From positions 1-45,922 of the forward strand of contig JAAMPI010000277.1 of NCBI GenBank assembly GCA_013054445.1: a stretch of DNA of 45,922 bases, given 5' to 3'. Source of the stretch: Cudoniella acicularis (Eukaryota; Ascomycota; Leotiomycetes; Helotiales; Helotiaceae). The translations under genes were made by a program, and so were the position numbers. Below, piece by piece: positions 10,963 through 21,365 of the stretch; position 1 is the stretch's first letter, and each line of letters begins with the position of its first letter. The notes below the pieces were generated by a model. That model was given only the letters and a program-made list of their open reading frames with translations, did not search any database and was not told the DNA's origin.

Positions 10963-12023
10963 TTGACAAGATCCCAGAAGAAAATAGAGATTGCGCTCAT
11001 TTCTCAGGAAGCAAAGCCCACGAACAGGCCTAAGAACAAGACCCCCACCAAGTCAACTAGACTTCAGCCGGACCGCTTGGCAAAGTCCAACGGAAAGTCC
11101 AACGCATATGTACCCCAGGGAATGAAGCCTTATAAACCAAGGTTCACTCTCTTTCGCAGACTCCCACCCGAGATTAGGGTCAAAATCTGGGGCTTTGCCG
11201 CACCTGATAAAACGATCATTCGAAAGGAATGGGACAGAGAGCGCTGAGAATCCTGGGTCACATCACCATATGATTGGGAAACGCCCTCGAGCACGTTGCC
11301 TATCGAGCTTTCAGAGGATGCAGTCAAGAGGCCATACCCTCGTCTAGATGGGGTTCCAGCAGTGCTACATGCCTGCCGGGAGTCAAGATTCGAATTCCTT
11401 CACCGAGACAGAGTCACGAAAGACCACCCCAGATATGTAATCGTCCAGGGATTATCGATACTCAATCAGGAACACGGAATATACCTGGCACTTGACTACG
11501 ATTATGACATTCTTCTCGCAACACATAAAGGTAACAATCCAGGGGGATGAATTGGGGTTCGCAATAGTGACTGATATATTGACCAGAGATCTTCGACCAC
11601 CCACTTGTCAAGGACTTGCCGCAAATTGGAATTCTAGAAACAACCACGTATGACGCTGGTGATGACGACAGTCCTGTATAGCAAGGGCTTCTGAAGATGT
11701 ATCAACAGGGTAATCTACGAAAGCTCTTGGTGCTATGATAGCGATGATTATTGGCCCACTAGCGAGTGTGACGAGATAAACGCGTGTGAAGATGAAGACT
11801 ATGAGGCTAAGTAGCGTATGGCCGAATATTGGAAGGGACTGCGGGAGGAGTATTTCAATTGGTCTGGTTTGGAAGTGCATGAGCTCGATCCGGATCAACT
11901 CTCTCTTGATCGAGAGGACGTGGCCATGGGTAAGTTCGTAAATAGCCTCCAGACTACATTACCTTAACAGGTACTTCTATGTTGAGATTCCTGGAAGTTG
12001 AGGTTGTTGATGAAGGGGCGTAG
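10963..12023 (+). pseudogene. 2EXR-domain protein pseudogene
   Basis: The 2EXR family signature is readable: FTLFRRLPPEIRVKIW near residue 60, then PAVLHACRESRFEF, and a DYDYDILLA strand. The reading frame is broken by TGA at 11245-11247 and TAG at 11679-11681. A one-base frameshift lies near 11728-11733, and another TAG is at 11812-11814. Two introns are still recognisable (11531-11586 and 11930-11970) and both restore phase; the final codons run to TAG at 12021. The first readable codon is TTG, so the ATG is lost or lies in an unseen upstream exon. The two TAGs fit CAG to TAG (CpA) decay. 2EXR proteins are abundant and uncharacterised in helotialean fungi. This copy cannot make a full product. 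Confidence 0.85.
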
Positions 12024-12281
12024 TTGAGCTAGATGTAGAAATTTATGCATTAGATAGGCAGGCTTTCTTAGAGAATGAAATCATTTAACTACATAACCCG
12101 ATCGAAGATGTGAGGAATTGCATCGATCAGAAGGGGTGTCAGACTCATTTTCATCGGAGTCGGAGTCATGTGGGTCCCAAAACAAAGTAGTGTCGAGTTC
12201 GGGATTCTTGAAAAGCCTTGCGTTGCCAAGTACTACTAGTAGCTTGAGTATTAATTAAAACTACATTAGCATTTTGAAAGC
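12024..12281. other. Short spacer with a coding-like minus-strand remnant
   Basis: Between about 12090 and 12225 the minus strand reads as an acidic segment with NPELDTTLFWDPHDSDSDEN and then ESDTPSD, without stops. No start, splice site or family was recognised. It may be a scrap of a lost gene or chance. Confidence 0.2.
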
Positions 12282-13805
12282 TTAAGTAAACAACTTAAAG
12301 CCACCCGGCACTCCTTTCTGGAATAGTCCCTCGAAGTCATGAGTTTTACTAACCCCCTGTAAGAACGCCTTATTCAACCCCCCATAAGACCCAATAGGAT
12401 CCTGAAAATCAGCCGCATAGTTCAAGTAAACATATTTTAGCGCCGTTGTTTTTTCCACCGCCTGCGCCTGAATGCTCTCCAACGCACCCTTCATTGCCTC
12501 TGTGATACGCGCGTCGTCCTTTTTCGAGTTCCAGTAGGTTAGCAGGAGCACTGAGACGACCGGTCCATGCGCCGCGTCCAGGCCTAGCGAATTACCGCCC
12601 TTCGCAGCAGACGTCTCCAAGAGACTAACGGGGTACGGCTGGAAAGTCAGCGAGCACGTCAGCCCCGTGGCGTTTTTGATGCGCGTCACAGCCGCGTTGT
12701 AGATGTCGGCAGCGGCTTGCAGGGTCGCTACGTCGGCCTTTACTGCGACATTCATATAACTGACGCGGACATGGCTCGCGACACCTGCGGCCTGTCCCGC
12801 GGCTGCCTCCGTCAGATTCAGAGGCTTCAGTGAGTTGAGAGTCTGGACCTGAGGCTCAATATTCGTAAACGGCTGCAAGGCAGGCGGTGCCTCGTCCGTG
12901 GGCTGCGTGTAGTAGACGGTGTTCAAGCACATATTCACACCAAACTGCGCCGAATAACCCGTGCTGATTAGGAGGTGGGTGTTCGGGTCCGCGTCCTTGC
13001 CTTTCTTCAGCTCCGCGACCAGCGCCTCGATCTGGGCGGGGAAGCCAGGCGTAAAGTAGTACACGTTGCCACCCCAGAGGGGCTTGGATGGGCCCGCGGG
13101 GAGCGGGAAGGTCGCCAGGTCATAGCGGGTGACAATACCGAAGTTGTTGCCGCCACCACGGAGCGCGCGCCATAGATCGGGATTGGATATAGGGCTGGCA
13201 GTGGTGATGGCGCCGGAGGCAAGGACAATCTCGAAGGATAGTACGTTGTCGGAAATGAAACCCTCGCGGGATGAGAAAAAAGAGAGGCCGCCTGGAGGTG
13301 GGTTTTAGCATTTGTTGTAGGAAAATATATCAAAGGTATGGAGAGACTTGCCTGCCAAAGCCAACCCACCGATGCCACCATTGCCGCTCCTCCCACCAGT
13401 CACGCCGAGACCAGCAGCCTCAACGACCTTGTCAACTGCCGACCATTGGGCACCGGCCCCGACGGAGACAGTTCTATTTTCATGCAACTCCACCGTGGTT
13501 AAGAAGCCCAAGTCTAGCGTGAGTCCTCCATCGTCGTTGGCGCAGCCCGGGAGCGGCATGTTTCCTGCGCCGCGAATTGCAAATGTCGCACTGCCTCCCA
13601 CCGCAAATGGCTTCACGATCTTGACAAACTTCGCCACGTCTTCAGCGCTTTTGGGCTGGAAGATGGCTGCGGGTTGGAGCTCACTCTCCTGTTGCGCGAG
13701 ATAGGCCCCATTGGAAGTTGCGTACGCATCGCTGCCTGGTAGAAGAAGCTGCTCGACGGGTAAAGTTGCCTGCAGGGCCGCGATGGCTTTGGCTGTGCTG
13801 CTCAT
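12282..13805 (-). CDS. FAD-linked oxidoreductase, berberine-bridge (BBE) type
   Basis: Exons are 13805-13352 and 13291-12282. The intron 13292-13351 uses a GC-AG donor (GCAG^GCAAGT), and splicing restores GGLALAGGLSFFSSREGF. The protein has 487 residues. Order: a PCMH-type FAD-binding domain (residues about 40-215) with LLLPGSDAY, FAIRGAGNMPLPG and GGRSGNGGIGG; a substrate domain; and a C-terminal BBE segment with LNYAADFQDP, SYGG and FQKGVPGGFKL. Homologues oxidise small molecules, often closing rings in natural-product pathways. Oddity: the position that is usually His in R-x-G-G-H (8-alpha-histidyl-FAD) is Asn here (GAGNM). An in-frame ATG at 13901 would add a hydrophobic, signal-like stretch (ALFVCLLFFF); I prefer 13805 because the conserved part starts there, but secretion cannot be excluded. 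Next on the same strand are an MFS transporter and a P450. Confidence 0.9.
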
Positions 13806-13905
13806 AGTGGGATTGCTGGAGAGGCCTTTGGTGAAGAAAAACAGCAAACATACAAATAGAGCGTTCGTGCTGAAAAAAGGCGTCAGACAACGTGTACGCA
13901 TCGGA

Positions 13906-14259
13906 GTTGTTAGGGGCTAAGGAGCTGATTTGTTTCAAGCAAGGTAGCTAGGCTTTTATACACGTGGCAACCAACTCGCTTAGCTAGCCCCAAGGCCTCC
14001 TCAAGTGCTTCAGCGCGTATCAGCGAGCAATGGCCGTCAGTGGTATAAATAGTTGACTGTGATTGTTTTGTTTGTGTTCAGCTGGCTGTACGGAGTAGCA
14101 ATAACGCATTTGAACAGCTCGGCGAGGTTTTTAACGAGTTACACATCGTTATACTGAGAAGAATTCGGATATTTGACTACATGCAATTATCTTATATCAA
14201 AACTTTATATTTCAAAAATCCTTCCATTTCGTTTCCATACTTTTTACAGAAATTAATCA
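13906..14259. other. Intergenic, promoter side of the BBE-type oxidase
   Basis: About 350 bp between the MFS stop and the oxidase start. No RNA gene, repeat or convincing motif beyond ordinary AT-rich promoter DNA. Confidence 0.4.
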
Positions 14260-16038
14260 TTAATGCGAATCAGTGCCCCGTGCGTTTCCTGTATTTTTTG
14301 ACTCCTCCACAGCGTTTTCATTCAGCTCTCTTCCTTCTTTTGAGCTTCTGTTCAGAGTATTGCCGTCGTCAATCCCATATTTGGTTTCTAGCGTGTTCCG
14401 GAGCTCTAGCCCTCGTTCTAACCCCACGGCAAAGAAGCCCACGATGCTAATGCCCAGCCCTACCCACCAAATAGCTCTAAGGCTCTTACAATACACAAAC
14501 ACTAGCTCCTTCCAAATTTCAATAGTTTGCGTACGACGCAAAGTATGCATCTGGCTCGCAAACGCATATGCGCCGCCGCCACGCAGCGTGTTCTGCAGTG
14601 TTGGCGAGCTGATAACGCTTAGGTTGGCATCAAAAACGGAATTGAAGATAATGGACGCGATGGTCACGCCCCAGGTGTAGCCGAATGTCTTGGTGAAGGC
14701 AAACGCGGCCGACGCGGAGGCGACGTCACTCTCTGGTAGCCCAGCTAGGATAGCGGGTAGTAGGGTCGATAGAATCATGCCAGAGCCGGCGCTTGCGATA
14801 AGCTGAAAGACAACCCAGGCGCCTTTAGCGGTGCTGCCGCTGAGAAGAGTAAAGAGCCCAAAGCCGATAGTCGATAGCGCAAAGGCGGCTGCGTGCAGTG
14901 GTCTGTAGGCGCCGAACTTGCTAAGGAGAACGCCCGCGGTTGCTGCAAAAGTGAGAGTGCCAATAGCGAACGGGAGGAAGTTCGTCCCTGAGTGAAGGAT
15001 CGTGGTCCCTCGGGCGGCCTGGAAGTAGAGTGGAAGGAAATACGACTGAGCCTGTACGAGGACAGACGAGAGGAAAGTTAGCAAAAAGGCGGTTGCTGAT
15101 GTGCGGTTGCCGAAGATACGCTCAGGGATGCTAGGGTTTGTGGCGAAGTGCTGCTGTATGTGGAAGGCGAGCCAGCCAACGCAACCTAGGACAAGGGGGA
15201 CGACGACGTGCCATGAGGACCAGGGATACTGCACGCCACCCATGATCAAACCGAGCAGCAAGGAAATCATGCTCGGCGTGAAGATGAGGTTGCCAAGCCA
15301 GTCCAGCTCTTTTACCCTCGCCCATTTTGAGCTCAGCTTTGCTGGCTGGGCCTTGTTTGCCGTCCCAGTTTTCATATGCATAAATAGAAACAGCATGCCG
15401 AGTGCTACCCCACAGATGGGGATCTGGTGTGTGTTAGGACGGAACGGAAGTAAAGGTACAAGGTGACGAGTACGTACATTGAGGTAGAAGATCCACCGCC
15501 AGTTAGTCTGAGCAATAGCGCCGCCAACAACAGGGCCAAGTGCAGCCGCAACCCCAGCCCACGCATTCATAAGCCCAAGATACTTGCCCCGTTCGCGGAG
15601 CGGGACTAGATCGCAGCAGACGATGCTCAAGAGCAGATAAACGCCACCAGCACCAACACCCTGTATAGCGCGTCCGGAGATCAGCATAGCCGGGCTCTTC
15701 GCACCGCCTCCAATCCCAGATCCCAGCGTAAACAGTGCCGTGGCGGCGATAAAGGGAATCCGTCGCCCTAGGATGTTTGCTAGCTGTCCCCACAGCGGCT
15801 GGAGCACTGATGATGACACGGTGAACGAGTTGGCGATCCAGATATACTGCGTGGCGCCGCCAATATCGGCGACGATGCTCGGCAGTGCCGTAGTAATGAT
15901 AGCGACGTCGAGTGCTGAAATAAACGAGAGGAGGCACAGCGCCGCGAAGATACCCCAGAACCGGAACGACCGCTTGGTGCTGGGCGAGGAGAGAGCAGTG
16001 GGGCCTTCCTCCGAGATCGTATTGTCAGACGTTGCCAT
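14260..16038 (-). CDS. MFS multidrug/metabolite efflux transporter, DHA2 (14-TMS) type
   Basis: Exons are 16038-15478 and 15423-14260. The intron 15424-15477 (GTACGT..CACCAG) is 54 nt and in frame, so read-through is open but would insert charged residues into the loop after WRWIFYLN. The protein has 574 residues. A hydrophilic N-terminus of about 35 residues is followed by 14 hydrophobic spans. MFS motif A appears as GQLANILGRRIP, with Asn where Asp is usual. Motif C appears as LGPVVGGAIAQTNWRWIFYLN, diagnostic of drug:H+ antiporters. The start MATSDN was chosen; an upstream in-frame ATG at 16107 adds 23 residues. Same strand and neighbourhood as the BBE oxidase and P450, so export of the pathway product or self-protection is the likely role (inference). 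Confidence 0.93.
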   Translation of the reverse strand: MATSDNTISEEGPTALSSPSTKRSFRFWGIFAALCLLSFISALDVAIITTALPSIVADIGGATQYIWIANSFTVSSSVLQPLWGQLANILGRRIPFIAATALFTLGSGIGGGAKSPAMLISGRAIQGVGAGGVYLLLSIVCCDLVPLRERGKYLGLMNAWAGVAAALGPVVGGAIAQTNWRWIFYLNVRTRHLVPLLPFRPNTHQIPICGVALGMLFLFMHMKTGTANKAQPAKLSSKWARVKELDWLGNLIFTPSMISLLLGLIMGGVQYPWSSWHVVVPLVLGCVGWLAFHIQQHFATNPSIPERIFGNRTSATAFLLTFLSSVLVQAQSYFLPLYFQAARGTTILHSGTNFLPFAIGTLTFAATAGVLLSKFGAYRPLHAAAFALSTIGFGLFTLLSGSTAKGAWVVFQLIASAGSGMILSTLLPAILAGLPESDVASASAAFAFTKTFGYTWGVTIASIIFNSVFDANLSVISSPTLQNTLRGGGAYAFASQMHTLRRTQTIEIWKELVFVYCKSLRAIWWVGLGISIVGFFAVGLERGLELRNTLETKYGIDDGNTLNRSSKEGRELNENAVEESKNTGNARGTDSH

Positions 16039-17196
16039 TTTCGTTGTAGCGGACTGAGGAAACAAGCAGGAGAGAATAAGTAGGGGAAATCTGCAGTCGA
16101 AAAACACTTGTGCAGTTCTGTTGATTGAAATAGTTATGTGCCGTGTGGGGGCCGGGGTGTGGGGGAGGTTGCAAGGAGGACTTTCCCTAACAAGCAGTGT
16201 TTACGGAGGTATGGCACCGTGCATACGACTATCTGCTTTACCGCATGCGCCGTAGGACAAAAACAAGTCGATACCGATGTTACCTTATTTTGGAGCCTTG
16301 GGTGGATATTTTGTTTTGATTTGTGAATAGCTTATCAGATTCCTACCTGGTCGTCATTTTAAACAATTCAGGGGGTATACCTACCCCACTATCTTATCGA
16401 TCGTGGAGATAATCTGACATGCATATTATAAGATTTGCATGCTATAAGATATGCACCGTCAAACTTGCATATGCCATATTGTTTCAAATAAGTTGCGGCA
16501 CAGCTCCCTGGGTTCGCTAAGTGCAGATCGTATACATTTCTAGATTAAGGCTTATTCCGACCTTACATCTCGCGCATATGCAGTACGCAGTGCAACATCA
16601 CTTAACGAACCCGGGAGCAGAAGTCTGTGCTTTACAGGGCATTTTACTAGTAAACGAAAAATAAAAAATCGCAAACTTTAAAAAGTTAGTTAAAAGAAAG
16701 TATCTTTACCTTTAATAGCTCGCGATTGTGTAGATTCTATATTATAATTATTTCTAGTTATTTTATAACATTCAAGTGATCGTGACAACTTTGGTTTTGA
16801 GCAGCCTGAAGGTGGGGTCGCGAAGCCTGAAAATCGCTAATTTAGCCTTGAAAAGCACAGACTTTCGGGTGTGGGCTCGTAACGTGGGGTTTGTTTAGTG
16901 CAAATCATCTCCATTTCTAGAAGGCTTGTTCCGAACTCGCATATCTCGGGCGCATACGCAATACCTAGTGCATATCACTTGCATTGGCGTGGGTGTACTA
17001 GTGTAAATCGTCTCCATTTCTTGATACCTGATCATGCACAGGAAATGGTCAGAACCAGGAATAATTTTAAGTAGAACACATCAACATTGCATATCTTTCC
17101 CCATTTACCCCAAGGTTCGATCGTCAGGATCTATTTCCGCTTCCATCTACCCCTCAGCCCCTCGCCCCTGCTTTCCTTAATCAGACAATCAGATTA
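16039..17196. other. Intergenic, MFS promoter to P450 3' end, rich in short repeats
   Basis: Contains a 116-bp inverted-repeat element (16503-16618), a diverged second copy at about 16886-16985 and a partial third at about 16989-17030. It also holds an imperfect GCATATTATAAGATTTGCATG-like repeat at 16420-16460 and an AT-rich stretch (16645-16810) resembling one near 36300-36450. No gene is supported. Confidence 0.55.
16503..16618. mobile_element. Small MITE-like element with about 20-bp terminal inverted repeats
   Basis: The left end GCTCCCTGGGTTCGCTAAGTG (16503-16523) is matched on the opposite strand by the right end (16599-16618), GCTCCCGGGTTCGTTAAGTG: one indel and one C/T difference. 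The 116-bp body has no coding capacity. I could not identify a target-site duplication, so this may equally be a regulatory palindrome. Confidence 0.6.
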
Positions 17197-19000
17197 TCAG
17201 GCTAGTAAAGTCCCCGGCTTACGACGCACGCGCACAGGGATGTCCTGCGGGTACTTCAGCCAGATGCGGTTGGTTAGCGGTGGACGCGAAGGCATGTACT
17301 GGACGTCGTAGTTGAGCAGCAAGAGGGCCATGAAGACCTTGAGTTCGTTGAGAGCGAAGAAGCGGCCGGGGCAGGCGTGTTTCCCGAAGCCAAAACCGAG
17401 GAATGCATTATCTAGCGTGACGGTCGACTTAGGCGCCTGCTGTGCAGCCTCATCTGCGAAGTTAGCGGACGACAAAATATCTGTTACGCCACCTGGCTGC
17501 GCGAACCGGAACGCGTTAAACTTCTTCGCGTCTGGGTAGATGTCGTTGTCCTGGTGGATGGGCTCGATAGGAATGGCGAGCATGGAGCCCTGCGGTAGGT
17601 GCAGCTCGGGGCTCTTGAGCGTGACGCCGTCCGGGTGTACAACGCAACGAGGGAGCCCGACCGTTGCAAAGGGCGCCAGCCGCATCGACTCGCGGATCGC
17701 CGAGTCGACCAGCTTCAGCTTGGTGATGGCTTCGCGCGTCCATTTGCCGCCGGCTTCTTGGAAGACGGTCTTGCATTCGTCGGTGAGGGTTTCGACTACG
17801 CCGCTTGCTGGGTCCGTTGTCCAGAGGTCCAGGATGACATTGTGCGCCGTGTAGGCTGTCGAATGCAGCGAGATGTCGTTGACGAAGAGGAGGCGGAAGG
17901 AGACGCGCTCGGGGTCCAGCTGTGCGGGATCCCCGCTGGCGTAGCACTCGTCGATGAGCCATTGGAGGCCATCTTTCTGTTTTCAGAATGTCAATTTTAC
18001 CGCTCCGTCTCATGGGGAACTGGGAACGAAGCTTACCGGCGGGGTCCAGTTGTAGCTCGTGTCGGCTTTCAGCTTGGCTGCGTTGTCCAGCCGCTCTTTG
18101 ACCACCGGCAACATGAGCTTGAGCGCCTTTCGAAAGTAGTAGTTGCACGACAAGTTAACGAATTTCCCGGTGATAGCGCGGAATGGCTTGGGTGTGGAAT
18201 TGATAGCCAGCGCACCAGCGAAGACGGTTATGCCGTGGTCTCGAAGTAGATCGAGAAACTTGGCATCCCGACCTCAACAAACACGTCTGGTCAGCCAAGG
18301 CAGGCACTACTCAAGAAAGCTAAGATGTAGGCACTCACAAAGTGGCGTCCCGCAAAATGCACCGTTTGAGGCGCCGGCAACAAGCTTCAGGCACGAGTCC
18401 CAGATCTTGACCTCGCGCCACTGCTCCGTGTTCACACCCCACCACTGCTCGAAACCAAGCACAAGCTCCCTGGCGATGACAGGCGTCAGCGTGCCCAAGT
18501 TGCGAGTGATCTGGTTCCGGACGACGTTGATCTGGAAGTCATTGTCGGCAACCTCCTGGTCTTTGATGGTCCAGCGAGTCTGGATGGTCACGTTCTGCAC
18601 GGCGTGGATGTCCAAAACGTCCTCAGGAAGGTCGTACAGCTTCTTGATCTGTTTCGGGGGCACGATCACCATTGGCCCCCGGTCCAAACTTGGGATTATG
18701 AAAGGCTGGTTGGCCTTGCCGTACTATTGAGGCAATGGGTGAGCGGCGTTTTCGCGAGTGCTGCTTAGAGTCACATACCTTAAGGTAGCCATCAAAGGCC
18801 CAGTCCTTGGTAAACCAGTACGATCGTAGAGATGCGAGCGTCCATGCAAACCATTCCTTACGAAGTCCAACGATAGGGAGCGATATTAACACTTTGGAAG
18901 CGGAGTCATCTTTGCGGGAGTAAGCTCTCCCTAGGACAAAGATGAGGATGGCGGCGGCGAGCACCGCCAACTGGGGAGTGGCGAAGTCGAGGACCGTCAT
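17197..19000 (-). CDS. Cytochrome P450 monooxygenase, complete
   Basis: Four exons: 19000-18779, 18723-18339, 18272-18037 and 17976-17197. All junctions are GT-AG and phases close to 540 residues. It has an N-terminal membrane anchor (LAVLAAAILIFVLG). RGPMVIVPPKQIKKLYDLPEDV is typical of a large ascomycete P450 group. K-helix ExxR is ESMR; haem loop is FGFGKHACPGRFFA. The I-helix region reads NDISLHSTAYTAH, without the common Ala-Gly-x-Asp/Glu-Thr; related fungal P450s share this, so it does not imply inactivity. It is an ER-bound hydroxylase or oxidase that needs CPR. Its placement between an MFS transporter and a membrane protein, near a BBE oxidase and another P450, suggests one pathway. 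Substrate unknown. Confidence 0.93.
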
Positions 19001-19984
19001 TGTAACGTTGAGAAAGAGTTAAGTAGATATTTTATTTCAGAGGTAGACAGTATCAAGTCCGGTGGGGGGTATGGCCCAGAAATGAGGACAGTTGATATAG
19101 AGAGTAAGGGGTAAAAGCTGCAGTTCTAGGATACAGAGGTAGTCGGGAGTCCCAATGGTGTCAGCCTCTTGGGCTAACTCGCTAAGGATGGACTCTTTGT
19201 TACCTAACAGTAAATGCCGTTGGCTGTGAGCACTTACCAGATATGTTCTTCAAAATAAATGCCATCTTGGATTCCTTCGCGAGGTATGCAAGCTTCTTCG
19301 GGTGCCGTTTACATGCCTCTCCGTCACATGTTTAGTAGTTACCAAAAACCTCGGATACTGTAGCTTTGTCGGCTTTCCGAGCACACAAGGCTATGCCCGC
19401 CACCACCCCCGGTAGTTGTATGCACATCAGATAAGATATAAGAACTGGTGTGGTTATTACATTTTCGACTAGAGCTGCGCGTCTACGGCGTACACAACTT
19501 GACGCGTGTCAAAGGCTAGAGCGTTTTCGGAAGCTTTTAACGATAAAATACATGTCCGTAAAATAGAGTACAAGTAAAGAATAAATGGGACCCGAAATTA
19601 GTCAAATGCTACTAGTGTATAATAGCGTGATGCGTAGTCATCAATTCCTGACAACACGCCCCCTCGCTTCCCCTAGCTCGCGATTCTTGATTTTCTTTTC
19701 CGCCACCTATTGATTCAAACCCAATATCCTATACCAGACTTGCAATGGCCTAGAGTCCTCCGCGGAAGCGGTCTTGCCAAGTCTGCCCAGTGCAGCGCCA
19801 TGATCTAGCAAGAGCTTTTGCAACATGCATGGGCGTCCACGATCAAGAACAATCTGGACCTGCGCAAGAATTTTAAACTAAATAACATTTTACGCTTGCA
19901 AACTACCTATACATGTAACTACCTGCATCTTCGACATGCTACCTTCTAGGTTCCCAAGATACAACAGGACATTCGCCAAACCCG
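19001..19984. other. Intergenic with a small ankyrin-like remnant
   Basis: Mostly the P450 promoter side. At about 19730-19865 the minus strand encodes 50 codons starting VQIVLDRGRPCMLQKLLLDHG, ankyrin-like and preceded by a good acceptor (TTGCGCAG). A possible donor (ATGCAG^GTAGTT) lies at about 19920 and ATG-containing sequence upstream. No full domain can be built; I treat it as a remnant. The rest shows nothing. Confidence 0.3.
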
Positions 19985-21365
19985 CTACTGGCGGCGCCTC
20001 TCCACATCGCGAAGGGGTATCACAGTAACGTGCCCACGCTCCGACTGGCTCAGCGACTTCTTCAGTGGACTGTCGCTGTCCCAATGTCTCTTGTAGGTGG
20101 TAATGCGCTCAGCGCTTTCTCCAGACTGAGCTGGAGCCCCACGCGACGAGCCAGAGCGCGTGGTGCGGCGGGTCGATCGCGAGCCCATAAATGAGACCGC
20201 CGAGAAGACTGACGTGAGGCGCGAGTACAGCGCGCTGTTGACGATGATGTTACTCCAGAAGGCGCTGGTCGCCGGCACGCAGCCGACCATCACGGCGACA
20301 CACCACTCGATGTTCCTGAGGCCCGGCGTGTTAGGACAAGTTGTACAGAATTTTGGGTGGACAGGCAGACTTACGTGCAAAAGATGGAGGTAGTTGTGTC
20401 GGACGTCTTCCCGTGGAGACCCAGGTACTTGAAGTGCAGCGAGATGGAACTCGCAACGATGGCCCTATTTTTTTCTTGTTATCAAGTGCACGAGGGGGTT
20501 TCTTGGAGCCTCCGAACTCACAGGAGCCCCGAAGCAAACACCAGGAAAAGGCCGATCTTCTTGTGCATCGGCAGCTGCAGTTTGATGATAATAGGGATAG
20601 GGAGGAGCAAGATAATAATGTCAACGACGAGCGATAGAATACCACACGCAAAGCCGTTGTGCTCGGACCAGAGGGTGCAGCGCAGGAGGAAAAGCGTCGT
20701 GACGTGACCGTCGCTGGGCGGTGCGCATACAATGCCGATAGCGATCATGCTCGCTAGCATTAGCACTGTTAGGGCTGCGAGCGTCATGTATGAGCATATC
20801 TTAAGCCAGATCTTTATGCCGAAGATGCGGACGTAGAGGAGCAGGAGGGGCGCTTTGGATGCGATCATAGCGGCGCCTGATAAGAAGTCGATTGCGACGG
20901 CCAACTTTGGTGGTAGGTTAGTCCACTGCAAGATGATTTATTCGTAGGAGGTCGGTAATATACACGTACCTTATTTAGGGTAATGATCGGAGTGTATGGG
21001 TTCGTAAGATCTAGAAGTAGTATAAGCACAACAAGAGCCCGGCGTCTAGGTAGATAGACGGCGTGGTTTCAACGACTCACCCTTTACCGCCTTATAATCC
21101 ACCCCAAATGTGACACCAAGCAGCACGACAGCGAGAGCAGCAATATCTAGGGAGCGGTTAGGACAGCTAGTGACGGAGACGGTGATGCGGAGCCGCTGCC
21201 ATCAAACTTAAACATACAGTCGTCGACGAGGAGCCTGTTCGTCGTTCTAACGTTGGCCCAGGTGCGCATAGCGACAAAAAGCCCGGTAACGATGATGAAG
21301 GTAATTGAAACGCCGAGAAATACCGGTTCCGACACACCGGTTTCTGTAGAGATCTTGGACGCCAT
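19985..21365 (-). CDS. PTH11-type integral membrane protein (fungal rhodopsin-like domain, 7 TM)
   Basis: Six exons: 21365-21218, 21146-21081, 21010-20970, 20925-20522, 20464-20375 and 20315-19985. The phases close, giving 359 residues. Seven hydrophobic spans are seen, the first being VFLGVSITFIIVTGLFVA. Family marks are RLLVDDYIAALAVV after TM1, WTNLPPKLAVAIDFLSG, SKAPLLLLYVRIFG, a central LLPIPIIIKLQLP, and IEWCVAVMVGCVPATSAF near TM7. The tail is Ser/Arg-rich and cytosolic. Such proteins sense surface or chemical cues, or are simply co-clustered membrane proteins of unknown function in metabolite clusters. No CFEM domain is present. The start at 21365 was chosen as the ATG nearest TM1. 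It shares a 1.47-kb divergent intergenic region with the next P450. Confidence 0.88.

Noticed and set aside
17107..17125. Possible tRNA T-loop (GGTTCGATCGT)
   Set aside because: No matching acceptor, D or anticodon arms can be folded around it on either strand.
17599..18249. Plus-strand 216-codon frame across the four-exon P450
   Set aside because: Antisense shadow of high-GC P450 exons; it runs straight through well-supported introns.
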